Source: Paenibacillus wulumuqiensis
GTDB lineage: Bacteria > Bacillota > Bacilli > Paenibacillales > Paenibacillaceae
Length of the DNA: 64,000 bases
Reading direction: 5' to 3'
Assembly (NCBI RefSeq): GCF_000971965.1
Contig: NZ_LAQP01000004.1
Location: 62,001 to 126,000, forward strand
In this document: positions 56,643 to 64,000 of the stretch, one piece after another
Layout: each line of letters starts with the position of its first letter
Position numbering within the stretch: the first letter of the stretch is position 1
Translations under genes and position numbers: made by a program
Notes under the pieces: model-generated
What the model saw: only the letters and a program-made list of their open reading frames with translations
What the model was told of the DNA's origin: nothing
Database searches by the model: none

Positions 56643-57239
56643 ATGCCATTAACCCCGCTGGATATACATAATAAGGAATTCTCGCGTCGGCTGCGTGGTT
56701 ATGACGAAGACGAAGTGAATGAGTTCCTGGATCAGGTAATCAAGGATTACGAGGGAATGATCCGCGACAATAAAGACCTGCAAAACCAGCTGCTGGCGGT
56801 GCAGGAGCGTCTGGACCATTTCGCAAATCTGGAAGAGACACTCAGCAAAACGATCATCGTTGCCCAGGAAGCGGCCGATGAAGTGAAAAACAATGCCAAA
56901 AAAGAGGCTCAGCTGATCATCAAGGAATCCGAGAAAAATGCGGACCGGATTATCAATGAGTCGCTGTCCAAGGCACGCAAGATCTCCATGGAAGTGGAAG
57001 AACTCAAAAAGCAGGCTTCCATCTACCGGACCCGTTTCCGTACACTGGTCGAAGCGCAGCTGGAGCTGCTCAGCCAGGATGGCTGGGACGCACTGGAAAA
57101 CCAGACCCGCGAGCTGGAGCGAACCAGCAGCGAACGTCAGGAGCGTAACGAGCGTGAGCGTGAGCAGTGGAACCGTGAGCGCGAACGCCTGGAAGACCGC
57201 GAAGCGGAAGAGTCACGTTCTACAGGAGATATGTACTGA
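56643..57239 (+). CDS. divIVA: Septum and pole marker DivIVA
   Basis: DivIVA senses negative membrane curvature at septa and poles and recruits partners such as Min proteins. The N-terminal lipid-binding domain PLTPLDIHNKEFSRRLRGYD is followed by long coiled coils. A highly charged Arg/Glu-rich tail (near residues 165-198) ends the 198-residue protein. The frame opens at GTG 56634, but ATG 56643 follows AGGAGG with proper spacing. It has its own promoter after the ylmH terminator. Confidence 0.94.
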   Translation: MPLTPLDIHNKEFSRRLRGYDEDEVNEFLDQVIKDYEGMIRDNKDLQNQLLAVQERLDHFANLEETLSKTIIVAQEAADEVKNNAKKEAQLIIKESEKNADRIINESLSKARKISMEVEELKKQASIYRTRFRTLVEAQLELLSQDGWDALENQTRELERTSSERQERNEREREQWNRERERLEDREAEESRSTGDMY

Positions 57240-57255
57240 TATGCAAAAGATCAGG

Positions 57256-57284
57256 TTGACATTTTCAGCCTGAAGCGCTATAAA
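57256..57284 (+). promoter_or_regulatory. Sigma-A promoter of the ileS leader
   Basis: TTGACA (57256-57261), a 17-base spacer and TATAAA (57279-57284), 16 bases after the divIVA stop. A second candidate is an extended -10 TATAAC at 57385-57390. Confidence 0.7.
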
Positions 57285-57396
57285 TATTTTATGACTGTGT
57301 ATGGATTCCATATTCCGGCACAGCTGACTGTACTGCATACCGTAGCGTAAGCAGACGGTCAGAGATCGTTATAGTGCAATATGATATAACTTCTAA

Positions 57397-57776
57397 ATTC
57401 AGTGATGGGGCCAGTACAGGCTGTCATTGTTCCCAGAGAGTTGGCGGCAGGTGCAAGCCAATGAACAATGCGCTATGGAAAATCTCCCCGGAGAAGCGCG
57501 GCTGAACCGTAATTTGTAGTAAGCCAAGCCGGATTGCCTGCCGTTACAGAGGCACCGCATTAGATGATGCGGGTACAAGTGTCATTTTATCTGTGGAGAT
57601 CAATCGCTGCAGCCGCAAGTACATTTTGACAGTCACTCAGCTTGTGATTTTGCTGAGACCGGCAGGAGTGTATGGCAGTCAGCCGATGATGATGTTCGGC
57701 TTTACAGCAGACAGATGAAATGGAACAAGGGTGGTAACGCGAGCAGCCTCGTCCCTTTTTGGGATGGGGCTTTTTT
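57397..57776 (+). promoter_or_regulatory. Isoleucine T-box riboswitch controlling ileS
   Basis: The T-box bases AGGGTGGTAACGCG are at 57728-57741, followed by a terminator (57746-57755 / 57761-57770, then TTTTTT). Stem I features include AGAGAGTTGG near 57434, a GGTGCAAGCC apical part, and a specifier loop with ATC at 57482-57484 before CTCCCCGGAG, matching tRNA-Ile. The RNA start is uncertain (57291 or 57397). Uncharged tRNA-Ile should prevent termination. Confidence 0.9.
57746..57776 (+). terminator. T-box terminator before ileS
   Basis: A 10-bp stem with wobble pairs (57746-57755 / 57761-57770), loop TTTTT and six T. Confidence 0.88.
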
Positions 57777-57882
57777 GTGTTCTGGAACATGTGGAATACA
57801 TGGATAACGGCTGCAAGATCAGCTCTTCTTCCTGCAGTCAGACAGAAGGTCACAGCACAATGAGACAGATCGAAAGGATGAA

Positions 57883-60800
57883 ATGGACATGCAAAAGGTA
57901 GATATCAAAGAAAAAGCACGGGCACGGGATCTGCGCATCCTGAATAAGTGGAACACGGAACGTACATTCCAGCGTTCCATCGAGAGCCGCGAAGGCAAGC
58001 CGAACTTCGTATTTTATGAAGGACCGCCAACCGCGAACGGCAAACCGCATATCGGACACGTACTCGGGCGAGTAATCAAGGACTTTATCGGTCGTTACAA
58101 TACGATGAAGGGCTATCGTGTCGTGCGTAAAGCAGGCTGGGATACACATGGTCTGCCGGTAGAACTCGGCGTACAGAAAAAGCTCGGCATTTCCCATAAA
58201 TGGGAAATCGAAGACTATGGCGTAGAGAAATTCATCAACGAATGTAAAGCGAGCGTATTCGAATACGAGCAGCAGTGGCGCGATCTGACCGAAGCGATCG
58301 GTTACTGGACCGATATGGATCATCCGTACATCACACTCGATAATAATTATATCGAGAGCGTATGGAACAACCTGGCAACGATCCATGACAAAGGACTGAT
58401 GTACCGCGGACACCGGGTAAGCCCATACTGTCCTTCCTGTCAGACGACACTGAGTTCCCATGAGGTGGCTCAAGGGTACAAAGACGTCAAGGACCTGAGT
58501 GCAACTGCCAAGTTCAAGCTGCACGACAGCGGCGAATATGTAGTGGCATGGACGACAACGCCTTGGACACTGCCTTCCCACGTGGCATTGGCGGTTAATC
58601 CGGAGATGGAATATGCACGTGTCAGCCAGGATGGCGAAGTATACATCATGGCCAAAAACCTTGTCGAAGAGGTTATGAAAGAAAGCAAAGGCGATTATGA
58701 AGTGCTGAGCACGATGCCGGGTGCCGATCTGGTCGGCAAAACCTATGACCCGCCATTTAACTATGTCCAAGCGGAAAAAGCGAACATCGTCCTTGGCGCA
58801 GGGTTTGTTACCGATGCGAGTGGTACAGGTATCGTTCATATGGCTCCGGCTCATGGTGAAGATGACTACCGTGTCTGCCGTGAGAATGGCATCACTTTTG
58901 TAAACATGGTTGATCTGGAAGGTAAATTCGTTGATGCGGTAACTGACTTTGCCGGTCGTTTTGTCAAAGACTGTGATGTGGATATCATCCGCTACCTGTC
59001 CGAGCATGGACGTCTGTTCAGCAAAGAAAGATACGAGCACAGCTATCCGTTCTGCTGGCGCTGTGATACACCACTGCTCTACTATGCAATGGACAGCTGG
59101 TTTATCCAGACGACAGCGATCAAGGATCAGCTGATCGCCAACAACAACGAAGTAAACTGGTATCCGGGTCATGTGCGTGAAGGACGCTTCGGCAAGTTTC
59201 TCGAAGATCTCGTGGACTGGAATATCAGCCGTGACCGCTACTGGGGTACACCGCTGAACGTATGGGTATGCGAGGAGACCGGTGAGCAGTTTGCACCGCA
59301 CAGCATCGCCGAACTGCGTGAGCGTGCCATCGGTGATGTGCCGGAGAACCTGGAACTGCACAAACCGTATGTGGATGATATCAAAGTTCGCAGCTCCTGC
59401 GGCAAGTATGAAATGAAGCGTACACCGGAAGTGATCGATGTATGGTTCGACAGTGGTTCGATGCCGTTTGCCCAGCAGCATTATCCTTTTGAAAATGTGG
59501 AGACCTTTGAGCAGCAGTATCCGGCAGATATGATCTGTGAAGGGATCGACCAGACACGTGGCTGGTTCTATAGCCTGCTGGCCGTATCCACACTGATGAC
59601 CGGCAAGGCACCGTACAAAGCGGTTATGGCGACCGGACACGTACTGGATGAGAACGGACAGAAGATGTCCAAATCCAAAGGCAATGTAATCGATCCTTGG
59701 GAAGTGATCGAAGAATATGGTACTGACGCTTTCCGCTGGGCACTGCTGTCCGATAGTGCACCATGGAACAGCAAACGCTTCTCCAAAGGCATCGTCGGTG
59801 AAGCCAAATCCAAAATGATCGACACCCTCGTGAATACACATGCGTTCCTGACGCTGTATGCAACGATCGATGGATTTGACCCGGCAGAGCATCCATTCCA
59901 GCCATCGGCACACAAACTGGACCGCTGGATCGTTTCCCGTCTGAACAGCTTGATCGTTCAAGTGGAGAAAGCACTGGCTGTCAATGATTACCTGAACTCT
60001 TCCAAAGCGATCGAAGGCTTTGTCGATGAACTGAGTAACTGGTATATCCGTCGTTCCCGTGACCGCTTCTGGGGCAGTGGGTTGACTGAAGACAAGCTGG
60101 ATGCTTACCGTACACTGACGGAAGTACTGCTGACGACAGCCAAGCTGGTAGCACCATTTACACCAATGCTGGCAGAAGATATCTACCTCAACCTGAGCAG
60201 CGGCGAGAGCGTGCATATGGAAGATTATCCGGTAGTGAATGAAGCACTGGTGGATCTGGAGCTGGAGCGCGATATGGAGACAGCACGCCGCATCGTTGAG
60301 TTGGCGCGTAACGTTCGTAACGAGACCGGCATCAAGAACCGTCAGCCGCTGTCCGAGCTGATCGTCTCGCTGGACAAGGATTTTGATCTGGCATCGTATG
60401 AAGAGATCATCAAGGACGAGATCAATGTCAAAGGAATCCGTACCGAGCATGACGATGCAGGCTTCGTCGATTTCAGTTTCAAACTGAATCTGAAAGTTGC
60501 CGGTAAAAAGTACGGCAAAAACGTAGGTTTCCTGCAGAGCTTCTTCAAGGAAATGTCTGCCGAAGAGACCCGTAATGTTGTGGCAGCCGGTGTGCTGAAC
60601 ATCACTTCTCCGGAAGGCGAAGAGCTGCATGTGACGAGTGAAGAACTGCTGGTAGAGAAAAAAGCCAAATCCGGCTTTGCTTCTGCATCCGGCTATGGTC
60701 TGACTGTCGCACTGAACACCGATATCACGCCTGAACTGGAACAGGAAGGCTGGGTACGCGAAGTAGTACGTACCGTACAGGATTACCGCAAAAAGCTTGA

Positions 60801-60984
60801 CCTGCCGATCGAGAAATATGTTCACCTGACCCTGAACGTCAGCGACGAGCTGCGTCAGGCAATCGAAGCATTCGATCATGTACTGCGCGAAAATGTACTC
60901 GTCACCGATGTAAGCTTTGGTGAAGTGGAAGGCATGGAGCAGGTAGAGCTGGTCGGTCAAAAAGCAGGTATTCATATTAACTGA
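57883..60984 (+). CDS. ileS: Isoleucine--tRNA ligase, long (type 2) form
   Basis: IleRS charges tRNA-Ile and edits valine. HIGH is at residues 56-59 within GPPTANGKPHIGHVLGRVIK, the CP1 editing domain spans about 190-395, and KMSKS is at 594-598. The 1033-residue length and the segment RKAGWDTHGLPVE match the eukaryote-like type 2 enzymes. The Bacillus enzyme is a 921-residue type 1. Type 2 IleRS is usually much less sensitive to mupirocin (known for the class, inferred here). GAAAGG precedes ATG 57883. ATG 57889 is also possible. Confidence 0.95.
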   Translation: MDMQKVDIKEKARARDLRILNKWNTERTFQRSIESREGKPNFVFYEGPPTANGKPHIGHVLGRVIKDFIGRYNTMKGYRVVRKAGWDTHGLPVELGVQKKLGISHKWEIEDYGVEKFINECKASVFEYEQQWRDLTEAIGYWTDMDHPYITLDNNYIESVWNNLATIHDKGLMYRGHRVSPYCPSCQTTLSSHEVAQGYKDVKDLSATAKFKLHDSGEYVVAWTTTPWTLPSHVALAVNPEMEYARVSQDGEVYIMAKNLVEEVMKESKGDYEVLSTMPGADLVGKTYDPPFNYVQAEKANIVLGAGFVTDASGTGIVHMAPAHGEDDYRVCRENGITFVNMVDLEGKFVDAVTDFAGRFVKDCDVDIIRYLSEHGRLFSKERYEHSYPFCWRCDTPLLYYAMDSWFIQTTAIKDQLIANNNEVNWYPGHVREGRFGKFLEDLVDWNISRDRYWGTPLNVWVCEETGEQFAPHSIAELRERAIGDVPENLELHKPYVDDIKVRSSCGKYEMKRTPEVIDVWFDSGSMPFAQQHYPFENVETFEQQYPADMICEGIDQTRGWFYSLLAVSTLMTGKAPYKAVMATGHVLDENGQKMSKSKGNVIDPWEVIEEYGTDAFRWALLSDSAPWNSKRFSKGIVGEAKSKMIDTLVNTHAFLTLYATIDGFDPAEHPFQPSAHKLDRWIVSRLNSLIVQVEKALAVNDYLNSSKAIEGFVDELSNWYIRRSRDRFWGSGLTEDKLDAYRTLTEVLLTTAKLVAPFTPMLAEDIYLNLSSGESVHMEDYPVVNEALVDLELERDMETARRIVELARNVRNETGIKNRQPLSELIVSLDKDFDLASYEEIIKDEINVKGIRTEHDDAGFVDFSFKLNLKVAGKKYGKNVGFLQSFFKEMSAEETRNVVAAGVLNITSPEGEELHVTSEELLVEKKAKSGFASASGYGLTVALNTDITPELEQEGWVREVVRTVQDYRKKLDLPIEKYVHLTLNVSDELRQAIEAFDHVLRENVLVTDVSFGEVEGMEQVELVGQKAGIHIN

Positions 60985-61127
60985 GTGGTTGATTCAAGGC
61001 AGGATGGAATGTTGTGATTAGCATATTGGATTTGCATTCATATTACGTTCTGCTGATTGCTTCCAGGAGTGAAATATGAGGCTGGCTGTTTTACTTTAAT
61101 AACGATTGAGCTCATAGATATAATATT

Positions 61128-61165
61128 GAACCCACCTTTCCTTTGCTGGAAGGGTGGGTTCTTTG
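61128..61165 (+). terminator. Intrinsic terminator after ileS
   Basis: A 14-bp stem with one G-U pair (61128-61141 / 61148-61161), 6-base loop and TTT. Confidence 0.82.
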
Positions 61166-61244
61166 TATTGCATAAATGCAAGTCAAACAATGAAATGTAA
61201 ATAGATAGCATTTTCATTATATAAAGAAATGTAGTGATTTTTTT

Positions 61245-61250
61245 TATAAT
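61245..61250 (+). promoter_or_regulatory. Promoter of the UvrA-like gene
   Basis: TATAAT at 61245-61250 in an AT-rich stretch. No good -35 is seen. It would give a leader of about 130 nt. Confidence 0.5.
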
Positions 61251-61287
61251 AAGTTAGGATAAGGACAACAGAGAACGGAGGGATAAA

Positions 61288-61299
61288 ATGCCAACATAG
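61288..61299 (+). CDS. Three-codon upstream ORF (MPT) in the UvrA-like gene leader
   Basis: ATG CCA ACA TAG follows GGAGGG (61277-61282) at ideal five-base spacing. In the same frame 18 further sense codons follow the TAG before the next stop at 61354-61356. It may be a regulatory leader peptide. Confidence 0.4.
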   Translation: MPT

Positions 61300-61389
61300 T
61301 ATTCTATCAAACCCATACATAAACCTGATTTAATTCTTATAACAACTAATTATTAAAATCTTAATTATAAAGAAATGAGGAGAGCCAAG

Positions 61390-63828
61390 ATGAACAGTAT
61401 AGATTTGAAAAAAGCCCGGATACACAATCTTAAAGAAATTGATATTTCTATTCCCAAAAATAAACTTATCGTCGCCACTGGTATTAGTGGATCAGGTAAA
61501 TCGAGTCTTATGTTCGATATCATCTTTGAAGAGGGGCGTAAAGAATATCTGAAATCTATTGGCTTGTTTGGAGATCTGGAAGATGAACAGAAGTTTGATA
61601 GCATTTCCGGCATTGGGCCTACAGTTGCTGTGAAGCAAAGTGTTGTGCGTCAAGCCAACCCTCGATCAACCGTGGGTTCAAGAACAGATCTTCTACGCCT
61701 TATTGGTCTGCTCTTTTTCAGTGAAGGTCATCTTTCTTGCTCACAGTGCGAGGAAGCGGTAACGAAAGGGGTAAGCTGTAGTGCCTGTGAAAATGAAAGG
61801 AATCAGCTCGATCTCGGCTGCTTCTCCTACAATAATATTAATGGCATGTGTGTAAAATGTTCAGGACGCGGTGCTTATTATCAGGTTAATATGGACAGGT
61901 TAGTTCCAAATGATCAAATAACAGTTCGTGAAATTTTCAAATCTATCCATGTTACTCCCGGCATAACAAGGATAGTGGAGAGACAACTCAAATCCTATAT
62001 GGATATATCGTATGCGGAGCTGCCAGAGTCTATCAAAAATGAGGTCATTAATGGTCATTACACGAATAATAGTGCCAATCAGAGTTTCTGTCTGTCTCGC
62101 ATATTGCAGACTCGTCATAAAAAAGGTGAGTATATGGATAACCTGTACGAGCTGGTTGCATGTCCGGAATGCAGTGGCTTCCGCATTAGCGACCAAGCAC
62201 GCAGAGTATTCATTAATGGCCAACATATTGGAGAAGTCGGAAAGATGACACTTCTGGAAGCGAGACTCTTTTTTGAATCTGCGCTGGAAAACAGCTGTTT
62301 TACAGCACCAGGGGTGATTTTAAGTCAGGACATTTTACGTAAAATCTCTTCATTGATCCGATCTCGTTTAGGGCATTTATCGCTCTATAGAGAAATGTCT
62401 TCCTTAAGCGGAGGAGAACTGCAGCGATTATTTCTTAATTCCCATCTTGAATCGAAAATGGAATCGCTGATCTATATCCTTGATGAACCCACAGTAGGAT
62501 TACATGAGTCAGAAAAAGCTGAATTGCTGAACTCCATTTATGCACTCAAGGAATTGGGGAATACCGTTATTGTAGTCGAACATGATAAAAGAACGATTGA
62601 AGCTGCTGATCATATTATCGATGTCGGACCGAAGGCAGGCATCGAAGGTGGACAAGTTATTTATGAAGGTAGTTTTGCAGGGCTGCTTCAGTGCGAGGAC
62701 TCACTCAGCGGGCAGTATTTGTCCGGAAAAGCAAAAATGCCGATCAGAACGTTGAGACCCGATATATTTAGCGATGAAAAGTCACCCCGATTAACGATCC
62801 ATCATGCAAAAACGAATAATCTGAAAGATGTGACGGTATCGCTGCCGCTTGGCGTCCTGGTTGGTGTGGCGGGAATTTCCGGCTGTGGAAAAAGCTCGCT
62901 AATTTCAAAAACGCTGGTTCCATTTCTGAAAAAGCATTTTCGCAATTCATCAAGGAATAACACCCTAATGTATAACGGAGATTATCAAAGCAATATTGAA
63001 GATGATGCGTCACTTATTGAGACAGTAGTGGAAAGTGTGGATGGTCTGGCATATTTGTCGGGTTTTACGGAAGTTTCCCAAGCGCCAATCGGTAGAAATA
63101 TTAATTCCAATCCGGTTACCTTCATTAAGATCTGGGATAAAATTCGCAAGCTTTTCTCTGACCAACCTGAAGCTAGACGCTTACGGCTGTCAGCCGGGCA
63201 CTTTTCATTTAATTCCGAGGGGGCCTGCGAGAATTGCGGAGGCAGTGGTCGTCAAGCAGTGTTTCCTGGTACAGCCATGAAAATTTATATAACGTGCAGC
63301 AAATGTAAAGGAAAGCGATATAATGATGCAGCCCTGCAGGTGAGATACAAGGATAAAACCATTGCAGAAATTCTTGACCTGCAAGTATCGGAAGCGGTCT
63401 CATTCTTCAAAGAACATAAAACGATCGTTGCTACCCTGGAAGTGATGGAGCGTATTGGCATGGGTTATATTACACTGGGACAACCGACTTCCACAATGAG
63501 TGGGGGAGAAGCACAACGACTGAAGCTCGCAAAAGAGATTGGAAAGAAAAAGAAAGGGAATATTCTGTATGTCATGGATGAGCCGACTACCGGGTTGAGT
63601 CTTTACGATACAGCACAATTGATCAAACTGCTGGATGAACTGGTCAAAGATGGAAATTCGGTTATCGTTATCGAGCATAACTCCGAAGTATTAAATTCAT
63701 GTGATTGGATCATTGAGCTGGGTCCAGAAGCGGGAGCAAAAGGGGGCAAAATTATTGCAGAAGGATCACCCCAGACGTTAAGAGACAATCAGGCATCGAT
63801 AACCGGAAGATATTTGGAGAGGAATTAA
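61390..63828 (+). CDS. UvrA-like ABC ATPase (UvrA2/DrrC type)
   Basis: Two UvrA-type ABC halves in 812 residues. Walker A motifs are GISGSGKSS (31-39) and GISGCGKSS (about 495). Signatures are LSGGELQRL (near 340) and MSGGEAQRL (near 704), with LDEPTVGLHESE and MDEPTTGLSLYD. Cys pairs of the zinc modules remain (CSQC...CSAC, CVKC...CPEC, CENC...CSKC). It is shorter than housekeeping UvrA (about 940-955), as in class II UvrA/DrrC proteins tied to DNA-binding drug resistance. GAGGAG precedes ATG 61390. The gene is more AT-rich than neighbours, suggesting transfer. Confidence 0.9.
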   Translation: MNSIDLKKARIHNLKEIDISIPKNKLIVATGISGSGKSSLMFDIIFEEGRKEYLKSIGLFGDLEDEQKFDSISGIGPTVAVKQSVVRQANPRSTVGSRTDLLRLIGLLFFSEGHLSCSQCEEAVTKGVSCSACENERNQLDLGCFSYNNINGMCVKCSGRGAYYQVNMDRLVPNDQITVREIFKSIHVTPGITRIVERQLKSYMDISYAELPESIKNEVINGHYTNNSANQSFCLSRILQTRHKKGEYMDNLYELVACPECSGFRISDQARRVFINGQHIGEVGKMTLLEARLFFESALENSCFTAPGVILSQDILRKISSLIRSRLGHLSLYREMSSLSGGELQRLFLNSHLESKMESLIYILDEPTVGLHESEKAELLNSIYALKELGNTVIVVEHDKRTIEAADHIIDVGPKAGIEGGQVIYEGSFAGLLQCEDSLSGQYLSGKAKMPIRTLRPDIFSDEKSPRLTIHHAKTNNLKDVTVSLPLGVLVGVAGISGCGKSSLISKTLVPFLKKHFRNSSRNNTLMYNGDYQSNIEDDASLIETVVESVDGLAYLSGFTEVSQAPIGRNINSNPVTFIKIWDKIRKLFSDQPEARRLRLSAGHFSFNSEGACENCGGSGRQAVFPGTAMKIYITCSKCKGKRYNDAALQVRYKDKTIAEILDLQVSEAVSFFKEHKTIVATLEVMERIGMGYITLGQPTSTMSGGEAQRLKLAKEIGKKKKGNILYVMDEPTTGLSLYDTAQLIKLLDELVKDGNSVIVIEHNSEVLNSCDWIIELGPEAGAKGGKIIAEGSPQTLRDNQASITGRYLERN

Positions 63829-63861
63829 ATGGTACACAGCCATGCTGCCTGACCAGACCAA

Positions 63862-63891
63862 TAGACGCATCATTTCCGCCTATGCTACAAT
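63862..63891 (+). promoter_or_regulatory. Promoter upstream of the last, partial gene
   Basis: TAGACG (63862-63867), an 18-base spacer and TACAAT (63886-63891) with an extended -10 TG (63883-63884). Confidence 0.5.
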
Positions 63892-63985
63892 AGGAAAAGC
63901 TGTGTTCACGATGCAAACGGACAAAATGACAATTAATATCCGCTGCCGCCGGCACAGGATTGAACAAACAGGGTGGAGGATGAAC

Positions 63986-64000
63986 GTGATCTATTATGTA
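63986..64000 (+). CDS. Start of a CDS running out of the window, possibly lspA
   Basis: GTG 63986 lies six bases after GGTGGAGG, and the codons read MIYYV. ATG 63980, in frame, touches the ribosome binding site and is less likely. Signal peptidase II (lspA) commonly lies downstream of ileS in Bacillales and starts in a similar way. Five codons cannot prove it. Confidence 0.35.

Noticed and set aside
57850-60975. A 1041-residue open frame antisense to ileS
   Set aside because: It mirrors ileS in register. A codon-biased gene with few TTA/CTA/TCA codons leaves the opposite frame open. It has no ribosome binding site or family motif.
1-64000. CRISPR array, IS element, prophage, tRNA or rRNA
   Set aside because: No regular direct-repeat array, transposase or integrase gene, phage structural gene, or recognisable tRNA or rRNA sequence was seen on either strand.

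Overview
The window reads as a chromosomal core region of a low- to mid-GC Gram-positive rod of the order Bacillales, most like Paenibacillaceae. The evidence is the gene order era-recO-glyQS-yqxD-dnaG-sigA, trmK-yqfO, nifZ-thiI, the mraZ-to-ftsZ division and cell-wall cluster, and pgeF-ylmE-sepF-ylmG-ylmH-divIVA-ileS. T-box leaders, a bacillithiol gene (bshC), a MurE with the DNPR signature of the meso-diaminopimelate enzyme, and frequent TTG/GTG starts fit the same group. By eye, base composition is close to 50% GC, lower in the last gene. No CRISPR array, IS element, prophage, tRNA or rRNA was seen.

Layout. Positions 1-11.4 kb: end of era, recO, a glycine T-box with glyQS, a UPF0178 gene, dnaG, sigA, an unknown membrane protein, trmK and a Nif3-type metalloprotein. 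11.7-12.1 kb: an RNase P RNA that reads as class A rather than the Bacillus class B. 12.2-27.5 kb: single genes and short operons (a possible 56-residue ORF, YpuI-type DUF3907, a GNAT protein, a lytic transglycosylase, nifZ-thiI behind a structured leader, a convergent terC gene, a LiaI-like membrane protein, typA, an LCP ligase, a PIN-PhoH protein behind a terminator-containing leader, a secreted coiled-coil protein, panE-DUF3397). 27.6-33.3 kb: a peptide ABC transporter operon (oppA, oppB, oppC, fused oppDF). 33.4-37.6 kb: bshC, ahcY and a DUF2785 gene. 37.8-53 kb: mraZ with four operator repeats at 10-bp steps, rsmH, ftsL, a PASTA-tailed PBP, murE, murF, mraY, murD, murG, divIB, ftsA, ftsZ. 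53-61 kb: pgeF, ylmE, sepF, ylmG, ylmH, divIVA, and a long ileS behind an isoleucine T-box. 61.2-63.8 kb: an AT-rich UvrA-like ABC ATPase with a three-codon upstream ORF, then the first codons of what is probably lspA.

How it fits together: peptidoglycan precursor synthesis (murE/F, mraY, murD/G), the septal synthase side (PBP, FtsL, DivIB), the Z-ring and its anchors (FtsA, FtsZ, SepF) and pole/septum marking (DivIVA) are co-located and broadly co-transcribed under MraZ-type control, with a sigma-H-like site before ftsA.

The main surprise is what is missing. The slots that hold spoVD, spoVE and spoIIGA-sigE-sigG in endospore-forming Bacillales contain only short intergenic DNA. With a possibly degraded spore-protein-like ORF near 18.8 kb, this suggests a lineage that lost sporulation, or in which these genes moved. 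Other points worth checking are the class A RNase P RNA, two structured leaders (before nifZ and before phoH), the uORF before the UvrA-like gene, and the type 2 IleRS. I did not identify a clearly new multi-gene system.
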